Shown: piece after piece, positions 24,001-39,692 of the stretch | Numbering within the stretch: position 1 is the stretch's first letter | How the letters are laid out: every line of letters begins with the position of its first letter | From: Sipunculus nudus | Taxonomy: Eukaryota > Annelida > Sipuncula > Golfingiida > Sipunculidae | Direction of reading: 5' to 3' | Assembly: GCA_026874595.1 (NCBI GenBank) | Contig: CM049318.1 | Location: forward strand, 24,325,456-24,389,455 | DNA: 64,000 nt | Made by a program: the position numbers and the translations under genes | Notes under the pieces: model-generated | What the model was told of the DNA's origin: nothing | Database searches by the model: none | What the model saw: the letters and a program-made list of their open reading frames with translations, nothing else

Positions 24001-24922
24001 CTTCTGCGTCGTCCCCAGTGTGTCTGGATCTGACAAAGACTGAACACGTGGTAACAAAGGGGGACACATTGGGGTGACATCCTGATATGGAGAAGATAGG
24101 GGAGACATCAGTTAATTTTTTAACTTGTTCTTAACGTATAGAAGCGGAATGACACATACTTGTCACGATTAACTCAATAATACGACCACACGCTTAGTTC
24201 GATTACCCATACCAATATGACCAGCCATATCAAAGATGGCTACTCATGCACAGACATATCTGACCAGTTAGATCATAAAAAAGAGTAAACAGTTGTTTAA
24301 CCTAAACTGGAGATTAAATCTAAAATAATTGCTTGCCATATTTAGTTCTCATTTCCATTTGCAGTTTTCAAAGACATTATTGGTTGGCGGAACTGAGTTT
24401 AATATCAGGTAATTTAGGTTAGGGTCATCAGTATAATTTGGACACAGGGTCACACATGGATCAAGAATAAATCGGACCTATTTATTCTCTTAAATTCTCA
24501 AAATCGCTGAAAATTAGCACTGCTTCTATTAAAACCACGGTTTATTGGTTCACATGCAGTTTGTCCAGTCATAATTTTATCATAGAGGACTATCACTGAA
24601 CTCCGTGTACTACACATTCAGGCTGAGGAGACCACACATATATTATATTGGGACAGATAAGAATCTTTTTATCAGTCCATGCTATCAATGTAGACGTCAA
24701 AACGTCCTTATTCAAGGATGGGTAACATTCGTGTCCTCCAAAATAATGAAGATGTAAACAGTATCACGTGTAACCAAATTGAAACAATTCGCAAAGCCCC
24801 CATCCCTCTGTTGATTTTTGGCGATAAAAATTGAATATATATTGTATATATGTTTTGTACAACACTCAGAACTTATGTGAGTATAAATTGAATGATACTT
24901 TTATCCTAAATATGTTAATTGT

Positions 24923-25287
24923 TTACTGGACGACCTGGCTGAGTCGTCTTATAGACAACCAAAAATTGGCAGACATTAGAGGTGTGGGCTGATGACGAAA
25001 AAACTTGCTTGCATAACTGGGAAACTTGTTATACGGTCCAATGGCCGAAACCGCAAGTATGAAAGCTTTGCGTCTCGAAACACTGTCGTTCACAAGATCG
25101 GGTTCGGCTCTCAAATGGCATGGCTTGGTCTCCGCAGCTGGGATCGGTAGAGGGAATGTAGGTATCGACTCGGGATGGACGGTGGCGGCCTTTGCGGCTC
25201 CCTGCTTGGCTTGGTGTGGCATTGCGAATGTTGGCTCAGAGAACATGCTTAAGGAGCGCACAGTGCTGAGGTGCGGGGCCGCTCTAG
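24923..25287 (-). other. unrecognised open block, possible terminal exon
   Basis: A GC-richer island in which the minus strand is open for about 120 codons to TAA, after a possible acceptor (CGTTTACAG at 25288-25290, entry phase 1). The product is rich in Pro/Ala and basic residues (RAAPHLSTVRSL..., SAIGPYNKFPSY...). No family recognised. The plus strand is open too, so one frame is a shadow. Entry phase 1 would fit the exit phase of the CUB exon at 32512, but 7 kb separates them and the link is speculative. Confidence 0.25.
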
Positions 25288-25349
25288 CTGTAAACGTTCT
25301 AGAATGTCAAGGGTGTACTGTACCTGGTTTATATTTATTTAATTATGTG

Positions 25350-25766
25350 TTTTTTTTCTGTTGGTGGAGGTAATCGTTTCAATTTACCAAATGACTTATC
25401 TAATTATTAATCTACGTATGTAAAACTGCAGGATTCTTTGTCGTATATTTAACAGGGTCTAAGCAATTGCTTCTTATCATTATATATTATATCCTGGTGT
25501 CACCAAGGTCCGGTGTCTAACGCACCTACTGGTCATGGATGTGTAACTTTCCCCAATGTTTGGTCATAACACCGAGGAACCTTCCAAAGTCGAAATCGTT
25601 TGTGAGTGATACACGCCTTTGAGGCACAGCCTTCCCATTAAGATGAAAAAGCGCTCACCCTCAGTTGGAGTCGTTCAAGAAATTCTCGGCTGAGATTGGA
25701 ACTTACGACCTCTGAGGTTACGTCTATGAGTTATGTTTCTTTACCCGTAGACCGCAAAAGCCGGTA
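25350..25766 (-). mobile_element. tRNA-derived SINE, copy 2
   Basis: Homologous over its length to the copy at 7581-7995: GGTGTCACCNAGGNCCGGTG block, CATAACACCGAGGAACC block, GAGTGATACACG block, GCGCTCACCCT block, and a decayed tRNA-like head near 25690-25766. Tail GGTGGAGGTAA at 25363. More diverged than copy 1; its B box is degraded. Confidence 0.75.
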
Positions 25767-25827
25767 CGGCTTACATTAGATTTACTTGTTAGCATAATTA
25801 GCAAAACCGAATACCATACACAACAAC

Positions 25828-26210
25828 AATGCGGCTCAGGGAATAGCACAACACTGAAAGCCGAAAGATCGTGAGTTCGAATCTCAGCCATAGCGGTGAG
25901 ATTTTTCCCGTTCGGCCCCCACCCAGGGTGAGCGCTCTGCAGTCTGAATGGAAAGGTCGTGCCAAACGGCCGTGTTTCACTCACAAACGAGTGCGCCTTT
26001 CGGGGGTCCTCGGTGGTATGATTACCAACCCAGGGCCCGCAGGTGCAGTAGTCACCGGGCCTGGTTAACGCTAGGATATCAAATGAGAGGAAGCGTGTGA
26101 TATTGCCCTGTCGCGTAGTCAGAAACCGGAATGGAAATCTGCAGATGTACATATACTTAGTAAAGCTAGCATTAAAAAATGGAGGCGGTTACCTCCAACA
26201 AAAAAAAAAT
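25828..26210 (+). mobile_element. tRNA-derived SINE, copy 3, head-to-head with copy 2
   Basis: tRNA-like head with A-box-like GCGGCTCAGGGAATAGC and a good B box (GAGTTCGAATCTC). The family body follows in plus orientation, then the tail GGAGGCGGTTACCTCC and an A-rich end. Only about 60 bp separates its head from the head of copy 2. Confidence 0.8.
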
Positions 26211-27837
26211 AAAAATTATGCGACAAATCAATAAAAAAAAGCGCAATATTAAAGAAAATTTAATAATATGATTTGAGTTTGAAAAATCGGCAGGGTTCTT
26301 AACGCATGGTACCTAGTATCTCAGACACAGGCCAGATGTTAGTAGTTTTTGGTTCAATAAATAACCTTTTCCAGGTTTCAGTGGTTGTCATGGTTTTACA
26401 TCTACGACCTGTGAATAGGTTGTTTTAAAACAGCCCCCCCCTAAACATATGCTCATGTCGCGAACATCATATTTTATATTTACGCTGTTTTAACTCACTG
26501 TTACCTCACTATTTAATAACTGGCGTGCACAAAATAAATTTAGGCAAGTCAAGCAGATGGGCCCTAGACATCGTGTGCCTTATACCTTTAATTTATATTT
26601 CATTACATTAGTCAAGTAAACCTTACCTGCACTTAATATATTTTATAAAATACCTGATACCTGATAAGAATGTTTATGCGGGATGTATTAGACAAAACCT
26701 TATTATGGGGACAACAGTTTATTAACGTGATTCTCCGGTAGTTGGCGGCACTATCGGATCAAATCTCATCTCACGTGACTACATATCAGAGGAAGCTTTT
26801 ACTTTTTACCGTTTGACCATGGTGGTCCTTTGTAGTCTAAATATAGCAGATAATCTGATATATGTCACCAGGTATCAATTAACAGTTACACCGTCTTTGC
26901 TGAAACCGATGTGGTAACAAACAGGTATAAGGTCACATCACAAATGTATATAAATAACATAGTAAAATTTATACCATTAAGTAAGTAAGTCCGACACAAT
27001 GCTGTTGATGGAACAAAGCTTGTAATAGAAATATAAACTTTTTCTCACCTATTCTTCCCTACTGAAGTTGGACGAGCAATTGACTACAATGAGTGACCTG
27101 AAATTTAAACAGACCAAGAAAACTTAAAATAGCAAAATTTAAATAAATGTTTGTGTCACGATCACCGCCAGAGTAAAACTGAATAACAGTGTAAAGTGTA
27201 CAGTACTCATGTGGTCCTGATAGATAAAGGACAGGTCCAGATAAAGTGTTATATCCGTGTGGGGAGCTACCTGTAATGAGTCACGTGCGGATGTCAAAGG
27301 TGCCATCCCGACCTGAGGTCTCCATACCAGTATATACCGGTATCCCCATTCGGGGTAAAAAAACTCTTCTTTATATTCATGTTATATCCCTCCATATACA
27401 ATCAACAAGTATGGCTATTCGAACACACAAACACACGTAAAATGCCCATGGGCAAAGTGGCCCACGTAGGTTATCATTATATTATAAAAACCTAGAAATA
27501 ATGAAGTCAGGTCGGGAAGTTGACTTTTGATTTTTAATTATTGATATTTATTTTGGTAACAAATGTGAACTAATAGGTTTCTTATATTATTCTCTTTTGA
27601 TCTGATACAGTGTTTTAAAATACATTGTAAGTTGATTTTAATCATCATGTACGGGTAATTTATTTTTTCCCAATCAATTTTAAACAAAATTAATCTAGGT
27701 CAATTGACATTTTACAGTTACTATAAGCTAATATGATACATTGATTAACCTTGAGGAAATTAAAACTCAATATGCTATGTTTCAACAGTGATTAATTTAA
27801 AGTATGCATGGTTTTGTGTTCAGGTACCTATATTACA
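26211..27837. other. intergenic, nothing recognised
   Basis: AT-rich sequence with short poly-C near 26433. No coding region, RNA gene or classifiable repeat was identified by reading. Confidence 0.4.
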
Positions 27838-28386
27838 ATGGCAACTGCCGACGAGTCAACACCATTCCGATGTTCGATTTGTTTAAAAAATAAGGAGGGA
27901 CGATAACCCAGATTCATGCCGTGTCAACCTTTGTTCTGTCACGATTCTCTAAAAAATGACTCGAGAAGCGTAACCGAGAGGTACACTGTGCCAAGACACA
28001 GGTAGAGTGCACCACCTGGCGGACGAAATCGGTACTACCATCTAGAGACGTCTCCCATGGATATATATGTTCAGCAGTTTGCTGATTACTTCACAAAATA
28101 ATCAAAATTAATCGTATGTTAGTTATGCCAGTCTCAGACACGAATTTCACTGTGTTTGATGTGTCCAGTTATTTTATGTGAGGACTGTTACTGTAGCGAT
28201 GTGCACAGGAATTCGCCTTTTTTTTTGGCTTCTCACACCCTGAAAGTATATGTGAACGTCGTAGAGCGGCACTTCAGTGTGACTGCACGACATATTTGTC
28301 TGGAGTTTGTAAACATTGAGTTAAAGAGGACCTGCACACAAGAAACGTCAGTCGGAGTAAGGACCATTAAAGATAACGTCTCATAG
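27838..28386 (+). pseudogene. RING/TRIM-like E3 ligase remnant
   Basis: An ATG opens a frame beginning MATADESTPFRCSICLK, the start of a RING finger as found in invertebrate TRIM proteins. TAA interrupts it after the 22nd codon. The same frame continues with RFMPCQPLFCHDSL, recognisable as the second RING half but with the His and one Cys zinc ligand replaced (Pro and Ser). A second stop follows. At 28156-28386 another open piece (CPVILCEDCYCSDVHRN) resembles a B-box region. RING domains normally recruit E2 enzymes for ubiquitin transfer; this copy could not fold a normal zinc site. Assigned from motif spacing. Confidence 0.6.
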
Positions 28387-28892
28387 TATTACCTGTATAA
28401 TGTTACCTGGATGTTGAGCCAGATTGACGAATTAGTTAACAATACACGCTCCAAAAGTTCTGATAACCAGGACGAGTATTGTCACTGGTACCGTCCCTGC
28501 ATGTCCTGACTTGACGGTCGGGCCATTTTCGGCTGCTGGATATTTTCGTGCCGATTTGATATGCTATCTGGTGGCTGCATTGGTTGTCTTCAGCACATCT
28601 TATCTTTTAACATTTTTTTCTCTTAGAATCAGGTTTAGCAAATAGAACATAGACTAATTAATACGACATTTTGAATGTTAATTGACACATTTATTTTATA
28701 AGTTCCAATACTATGAAGCAGCAAATTAATAAATACGGGAGATATGTCATAAATAAAATATATAATGTGATGCTGTTAGTGTTACAGCTCACATAAGTAA
28801 TAACTATTGTTCATAAGATAATTGCATTTTCTATTTTTTTGTATTTATATGGGTTAATTTTATCCCCTTGTCGGCGTGCGTAAGATGGCTGT

Positions 28893-29395
28893 ACCACCAA
28901 GAGAGACTACGTTACATGGAGAAAATCCCGCCAAGAGAATGTATGTTGGTACAAGATAGTCCGCCCAGAGAAAGTACGTTACGCAAAAGGGGGTCCCGCC
29001 AAAAGAAAGAACGTAACGTACAAGGAGGTCCCTTCAAGTGAATGTATGTTACGCACAGGGTGGTCCCACCGAGAGAAAGAACGTTACGTACAGGGATGTC
29101 CCGCCAAGAGTAAGGATATTACACACAAGGAAGTGCCACCAAGAGAAAGTACGATACGTACAGGGGGGTCCCGCCAAGAGAAAGTACGTTAAGTACAGGG
29201 TGGCCCGCCAAGAGAAAGTACGTTAGGTACAGGGGGGTCCCGCCAAGAGAAAGTACGTTAAGTACAGGGTGGCCCGCCAAGAGAAAGTACGTTACGTACA
29301 GGGGGGTCCCGCCAAGAGAAAGTACGTTACGTACAGAGGGGTCCCGCCAAGAGAAAGTACGTTAAGTACAGGGTGGCCCGCAAAGAGTTGCATAC
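28893..29395 (+). repeat. 34-36 bp minisatellite, about 15 copies
   Basis: Unit CCCGCCAAGAGAAAGTACGT-TACGTACAGGGGGGT with variants. The core GTACGT-T-ACGTAC is a near-palindrome. Left-hand units are strongly diverged, and the right-hand seven or so are nearly identical and mostly alternate between a GTCCC form and an AAGTACAGGGTGGCCC form. The open frames through it arise from the repeat. Confidence 0.85.
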
Positions 29396-32051
<2,656 letters not shown>

Positions 32052-32511
32052 ACAAATAAATACACATAATTAATGTCTCATGATTAATGCTTGCTAGATT
32101 CTTCATTGAACCATATAAACATTTTATCCACGCAAAAAAAAGTCACTTTAACTGCGGTCTGGACACTGCATGGATGTTAAACTGAAATGAAATTAAGACA
32201 TTTATATAAGTAAATGAAGAGAATTTATCGTTTGTCTACTTGAGAATTTTCCGTGTGTTAAAACAATTAGGTAGCCCATTAAAATATTAAATGGAATATA
32301 AAATATTAGTTATAAATTATCTATATGAAAATAAAGGATATATAAAACTATATCGGGAACCTCTAGAAAGAAACATAAATACGTAAATACATGTAGCAAA
32401 TGATATTCGCGGTTGTTCATCAACTTGATGACAAAGAGACGATATTTTCATTTTGTACTGTTTCCTACATTTAAGGTGATAAAGTTCAGGAACACAAAGA
32501 AATGGTCATAC

Positions 32512-32728
32512 CTATGCTATTATATATCAGTGAAAATCCTCGACTGGGATAGAGTGAGTTCGTTTTAAAATTCAAAAACATGTAGGAGCCAGAGCTTTGT
32601 GCGATAATGCCAGTGCGAGACCCAGAAACCTCTGCCAATAGTGACGCTTGCTTATATTGTCCATCGTGCACATACAGTACACCACTGTAATCCGTGTGAA
32701 ACGTTTCGGCTCTTAGTTGGATTCGAGC
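32512..32728 (-). CDS. CUB-like domain exon (second half)
   Basis: Encodes [20 protein letters not shown], then [14 protein letters not shown] and [11 protein letters not shown]. Acceptor CTGTTACAG, donor ATAG|GTATGA (phase 1). No following exon was recognised downstream on this strand with confidence. Confidence 0.8.
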
Positions 32729-33414
32729 CTGTAACAGCACAGGAGGTAGGATTGTCATTTTTGTTCATAATAAAGTTTAATCTCCTGGTGGTAATATTAT
32801 ATGAATTCACATAAACCAGTAAAATTGTTCTCTTATGTGGAGTAGTCAAGTTGCCGTTAAAATATATGCAGGACAGAACAGTATGCAGGGTTATCATCAA
32901 TGACACAGCTAATGCGATATTATTTTGCTATATATTTGTGACATCTCTTCGGGACACCACGTCTGACACAACTGAAAGGAACAGTACTTACTTTACGATT
33001 TGGAACACGTATTCGCCACACTACGTTTAGATATTTTCCATATTTTCTTCCTTGAAGAAAACCAGGGGAGTAAATACTTCCGTTTGCCGAGGTCAAAAAT
33101 GTTGGTGTGTCTATGAAATAAATAAAACAAGGAAACAAGATAAAGGTTTGTGAGAGGTGATTAAATAAAGTGTGTGTGGCTCTCTTTCCATGAAGCTTAT
33201 ATTGGTGGAATTGAACGATCGAAACACTGAAACCTCTATAATGTGGCCACCCTTGGACTGGACCAAACTGCCAACCTGATAGAGGTGTCCATAATATGGA
33301 GGTGACGGACGTTACACATAATACGGAGGAGAAAAAATGGAGCAGTGAAAAACTTTCCACTATATATAGAGGATACCACTTTATGGAGGTGCCGAATAGG
33401 AGAGGTTTCACTTA

Positions 33415-33480
<66 letters not shown>

Positions 33481-33792
33481 CACGTTGGAGCATTGTGTTA
33501 TTAATCCGGCTTCCGGGGATTATCAGATAACCGACGCTTATTCATGATAATCTTATTAAACAGGTGTAGCGAATTCGTTGCAAAATGCCGACAAATAAAA
33601 TTACTGAACCGTGCTAAGAGAATGTAACAGTGACAGCTGGACCATCTATGAGCGTCGGTGATGTGATGATCACCGAGGTGCTGATACCGCGGTAAAGGCG
33701 TGAAAATCGGAGTAATAACACGATGCTCAAACGTGCTTAATATTTAGGTGATCTGCTTAACCATAGCTGTAACGAATACCATACTAGAAGCA

Positions 33793-33869
<77 letters not shown>

Positions 33870-35499
33870 TGTGTGATTAATATTGTTATTATTACTAGTA
33901 CACATCTGAGAAAAAAAGTTCTTTTATATATAATAATAGTAAAATAAACGGATATAATTTGTATCCTGGTCTTTTTCATTCTTTCATTATTTAATATTGT
34001 CGAATGTACTCAGCCCTTTTGTTAACTTTTCCGTAATTCAGATGTACGTTTTTATTTTTATACCCCTTGTTTAATAATTTGTTGCTTATTCAGGTTACTA
34101 GAGCAGAGACCTGTTTACATTTTCTTTTGGTGACGCGTATCCGACGTTGGTAAGTACATCGAAAACGAGAACAATACTGCGTTAAAGTAACGTGAGAACT
34201 CTTAATCTAGAGTGACCTATTTCCGGGTCCGGTCAAGGTCGGCACATTCTGTAGCCTAAGAATGCGTAGGCAGAGAAGGGCAGCAGAGAATGTTAGGTAA
34301 TAATGCACGAGGAAAAGTATATTGGTCCCAGATGGTGAGAGAGAGGAGACTTTTATTTTTTTTTTAATTTTTGGTGCTCTTTGAGGAGACTGAATGTGTG
34401 CGTGCTGATGGTGTGTGCATGGCTCGGCAGGTGGCGACATCTGTGATGCACAATACTGCACTACTGAAACTGGTCTCTAGCGGGAAAATGAGACACATAA
34501 CCCTTTTTTTGGGACTAAAATAAAATTTCAAGTGTTGATCTTTAGTTTGATGTATAACATGATGCCATACACTAGATAGAAGATAAAGTTCCCAGAGCAT
34601 TTAATATATGCACCTCATATAATAATATATAGGGCCTGGAAATACGTCCCTCTAACCTAATAGGTGCATTTCAGGAAAAGGCAGCAGTCTCTTCAAAACT
34701 CAAGAGAATAACACAACAGATAATAAGTTTAACCGAAACAAACTTTACTTTTGTGGCAGGGTTAAATATCCAGAATATGTTTAAATGAATTTTTTCCCAA
34801 AACTTTTTTTTTCAAACTAAAAAGAATTTAAATCAAATTCGAATAGCCTTATTATCGCTTCTAATAAGCACCTGGCTCAACTTTCCTCCACTTTTTTTAC
34901 TCCCCGGCCCATGTTTAACCCCCCCCCCCCATTAAAGGTGGCCCTCCTTTCAAATAAAATCATATCTTTCTTGAATAAATAAAACAAATGCTAGTGTGAT
35001 CTTCAGTATAATACGATAGCAGAGGGCCTGGTTCTGTGAAGCATAAATGTCCGGTGTGGCCCGATATTTTTCGGACTAACAGGGGACCTAAAATATGCGG
35101 TATTGGTCCCGAACTTTCTGTTGTGCTCTAACAAGTAATAAATACCGGGATATACTTTAAAATATCATTCGGGGCAGGTTGCAGTAAATGTAGGTGCATT
35201 TCAGGAAAGGCAGCATTTCTTTCTGACTCGGGAGAAAAAGAAACAGAAAGTAAAATCGAAATTCCCAAACAAATTTTTATGTCAGGATAAAATATACAGA
35301 ATATGTTTAGGTCAACACTAAGTCAAATTAACGTTCGGAGATTAACAGAGCTAACAATCAATTTCCTAGAAAGCATGTATTCAAATATACCCCCTCCCCC
35401 ACCCGCAAAAACAAAAGCAAAATGATCACAAATTTTGATGACGAGGGAAGCTTTCCCTCCACTGGGGAAAAACAACACTTAAAAACATATTGAAGTTTC

Positions 35500-35552
<53 letters not shown>

Positions 35553-35581
35553 CACGTATGTATGCGAATTTGTATGTATAT

Positions 35582-35646
<65 letters not shown>

Positions 35647-36211
35647 AGTTTCAATAAATTATTTTATGTGTCGCTGCTTATAATAGGATTAACAAGGTTG
35701 TCTGATCGAGGATTATATTCATTGGTGACACTGTAACAAACCAATAATTTCCTGACCAAATCTCTCTCTATATATATATATGAATATATATGCGTTTAAG
35801 TGAATGTACATGCGGATGCTTATGTATAGATTTGTATTCACATGTAAAATGTGCAGCTTTTGTAATATTATTTCCCATACCCATTGAATTCTGTGTTTAC
35901 ATAGTATATGGACTGCAATAAGCTTTATTATATTATTCTTATTATTATTGCTTCATACAGTTATAAATTTTACCTAACGTCGTAGTAGACCGAAGGTGCA
36001 CACTAAGAATAAAAAGGGTTCTCCTAAGACTTCACATGGGTCTATCTAATACCATGGTTCCTCTTGTAATCCTTTGTCATGTGCACCACTGGGGTTCTTG
36101 GTACGGCTGAGGAAAAGTATATGGAACCTGGATTTTGATCGGATGTTTAGATAATTTGGACACCAACGGTCGAGCGGGAGGGGTGTTTTGATCGTCCTTC
36201 ATGTATGTATG

Positions 36212-36277
<66 letters not shown>

Positions 36278-39200
36278 TGTGAAGAATGGTTAGGATGATC
36301 AGCTATCTAATATAACAGTCTCTTACTGTCTGCACGAGAATTCACTTCAGCTAAACGTGGGACATGGCTCAGCCGGTGATAAGCTATTTTGTGTGAGAAG
36401 TCGAACAGATGGAGGAACAGTCTCATATGTGTAAAAGATAATGACAACTTCAGATCAATAGCTAAAAAAAATTCCTCTATTTGCCATCAGTAACGCAAAC
36501 CAAACAAGCAATATCACTATACCATTGCATTGTTTACATATATCATCATGCATTCTGTTGTGTTACTAAGTTTACAATATTAGTAACGATCTTTGTCTGT
36601 TCTCAAACATTATCCGAGAAGTCATTTATCACATATCATGCAAGAAAGCAAAATCTTATTCAACACTATATTTCTGATTTAGTCGGGTGACATGACAGAC
36701 TTCTGTGTTGCGTCTGTTTTGAAAAAAAAAACATTGGCATGAGAGGCAAAGCAGAGATATTGCTAGCTTATTTGTACACCAACAAATGACGTCTTCTAAT
36801 ATACTCGGGGTTTTTGTGACAAATTAGTATCAAGTATAGTAATCCATGTATTCTTTCTCTTCACAGCACGTAGATGCAACAAGAAAACAAAAGAATAGAT
36901 ACCTCATATTAAAACTGGTGACAATGCGCGATGGATATATGTTGAGTTATTGAAAAATTGTGTCTAAATTATGATCTGTGTATAGAATTTTAGTCTCTAT
37001 TTGCACATTTGAAATATCAATTTTCTTTATACCCACACACAAGGAGGAAATTGAGTGTTCTGTAAAGGGGTGCAATGGGAGGCTTCCCAGGTCAACCAGT
37101 ATTAATCAACTCCCATGTTGCTTAATGAAATACTGGGGCACCGCTGTTCGTCAAAGTTCTCACAAGTTTCTTCATAATGTGATCCCGTTACAAGACACAA
37201 AAGGAACGGCACATTCGGCATGTTTGATTTTCATTCTTTTTGAAATTTGCTGTGTGAGATTAGGAAGACAGCACAATTGCAGTTACAATCTTTGTGTATA
37301 CATCAAAACACTCCTGAGAATTTGCCAACATAAGACTCTGTAGGTAAAAAAGACTGCATTCAACTATTGTAAGAGTGTGAGGATAATTGAAGTTATAATG
37401 TTGAAATAGTGAAGAAGCAATGTTGAGAAAAGGCTAAGGTGTACAGAGATTGTATTACAAAAAAAAAGTATTCGTATTCGGTGGAGGACCTCGTAACAGG
37501 TGACAGCACTTTGGTTCCCGTATGCATATAGTTGGTTTATGATTTTAACCCTATGTGTTACTTTAAGTGGAATTTTACGAATAAATGTTTTAAAAGATAT
37601 GCTTCTTGTATACTGTTTTCATTCCACAGGAAGGAATTATCATGCAAACAGATTAAAACTAAATTCATTATAACAAATGTTTATTTGTAATCCTCAGAGT
37701 TTTCCCACATTTCATGAAAATAGCTAGAATTATATCATACTATACATCAAAAGTTCTTTCCTTTCCCAGAAGGCAATATTTACGAATACATATTCGTTAC
37801 ATTTCTTCGACAAAAACATAATGGAATGTTAGACCTCTCTGAGCAGGCTCTATATGGTCAGATAAAATAATTCAGAGGTAAGTGAACAATAAATGTTCTA
37901 TATTCCATCTACAAAATACATCCTCAGTGTCTTGTATGACATACTAAACTTTCTAATATAAGCCTTCTTTAAAGGTTCCATGAAGAACCATATAGGTAGG
38001 GTTCCACAAAGAACCTTTAGATATTTCCAACTCGGTCCACTGCCAAGAACCTTGAAGGGTACCTTCTGGAACCTTTAAACAGCTTCCTAATAGAACCTCT
38101 AAGGTTCAAGAAAAGAAATCTCGGGGGGTTCCAAAAAAAACTATGTATTTACAGTTTCAGCTAGAATCCTTAAAGCTTCCCCTCTCAGGCCACTGCGAAG
38201 AAGCCTTGTTGGTTCTTGTTGGAACCCTTTTTACTTAGAGTGTATATTTAGCAGGTTTAACATTATTTTTGTGAAAATATACTAAGAAATAGTTTTCTCC
38301 TACCTTCTGGCAAATAGAACACGTGTAAGTGATGATTTCATGATTATAAAGGAAAGCTGTGTATAGCAGGGGCGTAGTTTCCTTCCGCGTTGGTAACGGG
38401 GAATTCGAATCCCTTTATATTCTCATCAATAAAATGTGCATGATTTTTTTCTGTTTACGCAAAATATGGTAGTTCGTGTTTATTTTAGGAACTTTTCAAG
38501 ATTGTAAAACATTCATGCAAATAACTGGTATTTTACGGATTACAAATTTTAAATTATAAAATGACGTTCATTTAATTTACAAAAATCGGGGTATATCACG
38601 GTAAGTCCCCCCCCCCCCCCCCCCGGTTTCGAAAAGTAAGGGAGAAAAAAAATGGTGTGAGTAATTATTTTACAGTAAAATGAAATTAAAAAAAAATGTA
38701 TAACGACTTGTTCAAAGCAAATATAATAATTGTAGTTTACTGCAATGATTAATTAACATGTATTTAATTGTTTTAATAGTTAGAATGGGGAGCAGTGTAT
38801 TGTAATTATTTTGCAACTAGCTGATAGATCCGGTATACCGGGCTTATTACCGGGCTTGGAGGGAGATTTATTAACTGAGATGTGAAATGTTGGCTAGTTT
38901 TTTTTATTCAAAAAGTTAACAGAAAATATAGGTTTTCAGTGGGAAACTGTCTCCATAAGATATGTATAAACATTTTGGCACGACTGCAGAATAACTCACG
39001 CACCTCTCTGAGGCACAACACTTCTGTGAACAGAAAACGTTTTTATGTCCAGCTGCATGCATCTTAATTTTGCAACTTACTTTTAAATAACATGAATCCT
39101 AAACATATCGTCCGTCCGTATAAACTGATTACCTGGTGGAGACAGTGCGTGAGTAATCCTGCAGTTGCTCCAATATTTATAACATTTATTTTGTGGGGCT

Positions 39201-39633
39201 GTCCTCCTGTCAAGAAATTTATTCCCAGGGATGTTTACCTTGAAGACCTGGTCAGTTATAGTGTATACATTGCGAACTGGAATGAGACGCGGGGACATTC
39301 AAGTTTTCGATGATATTTGATTGGATTTTATCGTTGGACGTAAAAAGATAAGGTTGATGTGAGTAACACATGAAAGATTTATTAAAGATTTATTTATTGC
39401 AAGGAAACTGTTCCTAAAGAAAGAAATGGAAATATTCATACCTCGTAAGCAGCAGAAGCGGAGCCAACGGGACTCCATGCAGAGGGTCTGTATTCATTTT
39501 CAACCGCCGCAAACTTTTTTTCATCGTATCAGACATATTTTGAAGCCTGAAACCCCAGACACCACTCCACCCCACCCCACCCAACGCTTGTTCGTGAAAC
39601 TGGGACCTTGAATTAGGTTTTGTCATTATTCCT

Positions 39634-39692
<59 letters not shown>

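Noticed and set aside
25026-25373. 115-codon open frame on the plus strand
   Set aside because: Overlaps the minus-strand open block; only one can be real, and the plus frame has no splice or domain support and runs into the SINE tail.
28893-29395. CRISPR-like array
   Set aside because: Units are contiguous without spacers and the sequence is eukaryotic; it is a minisatellite.
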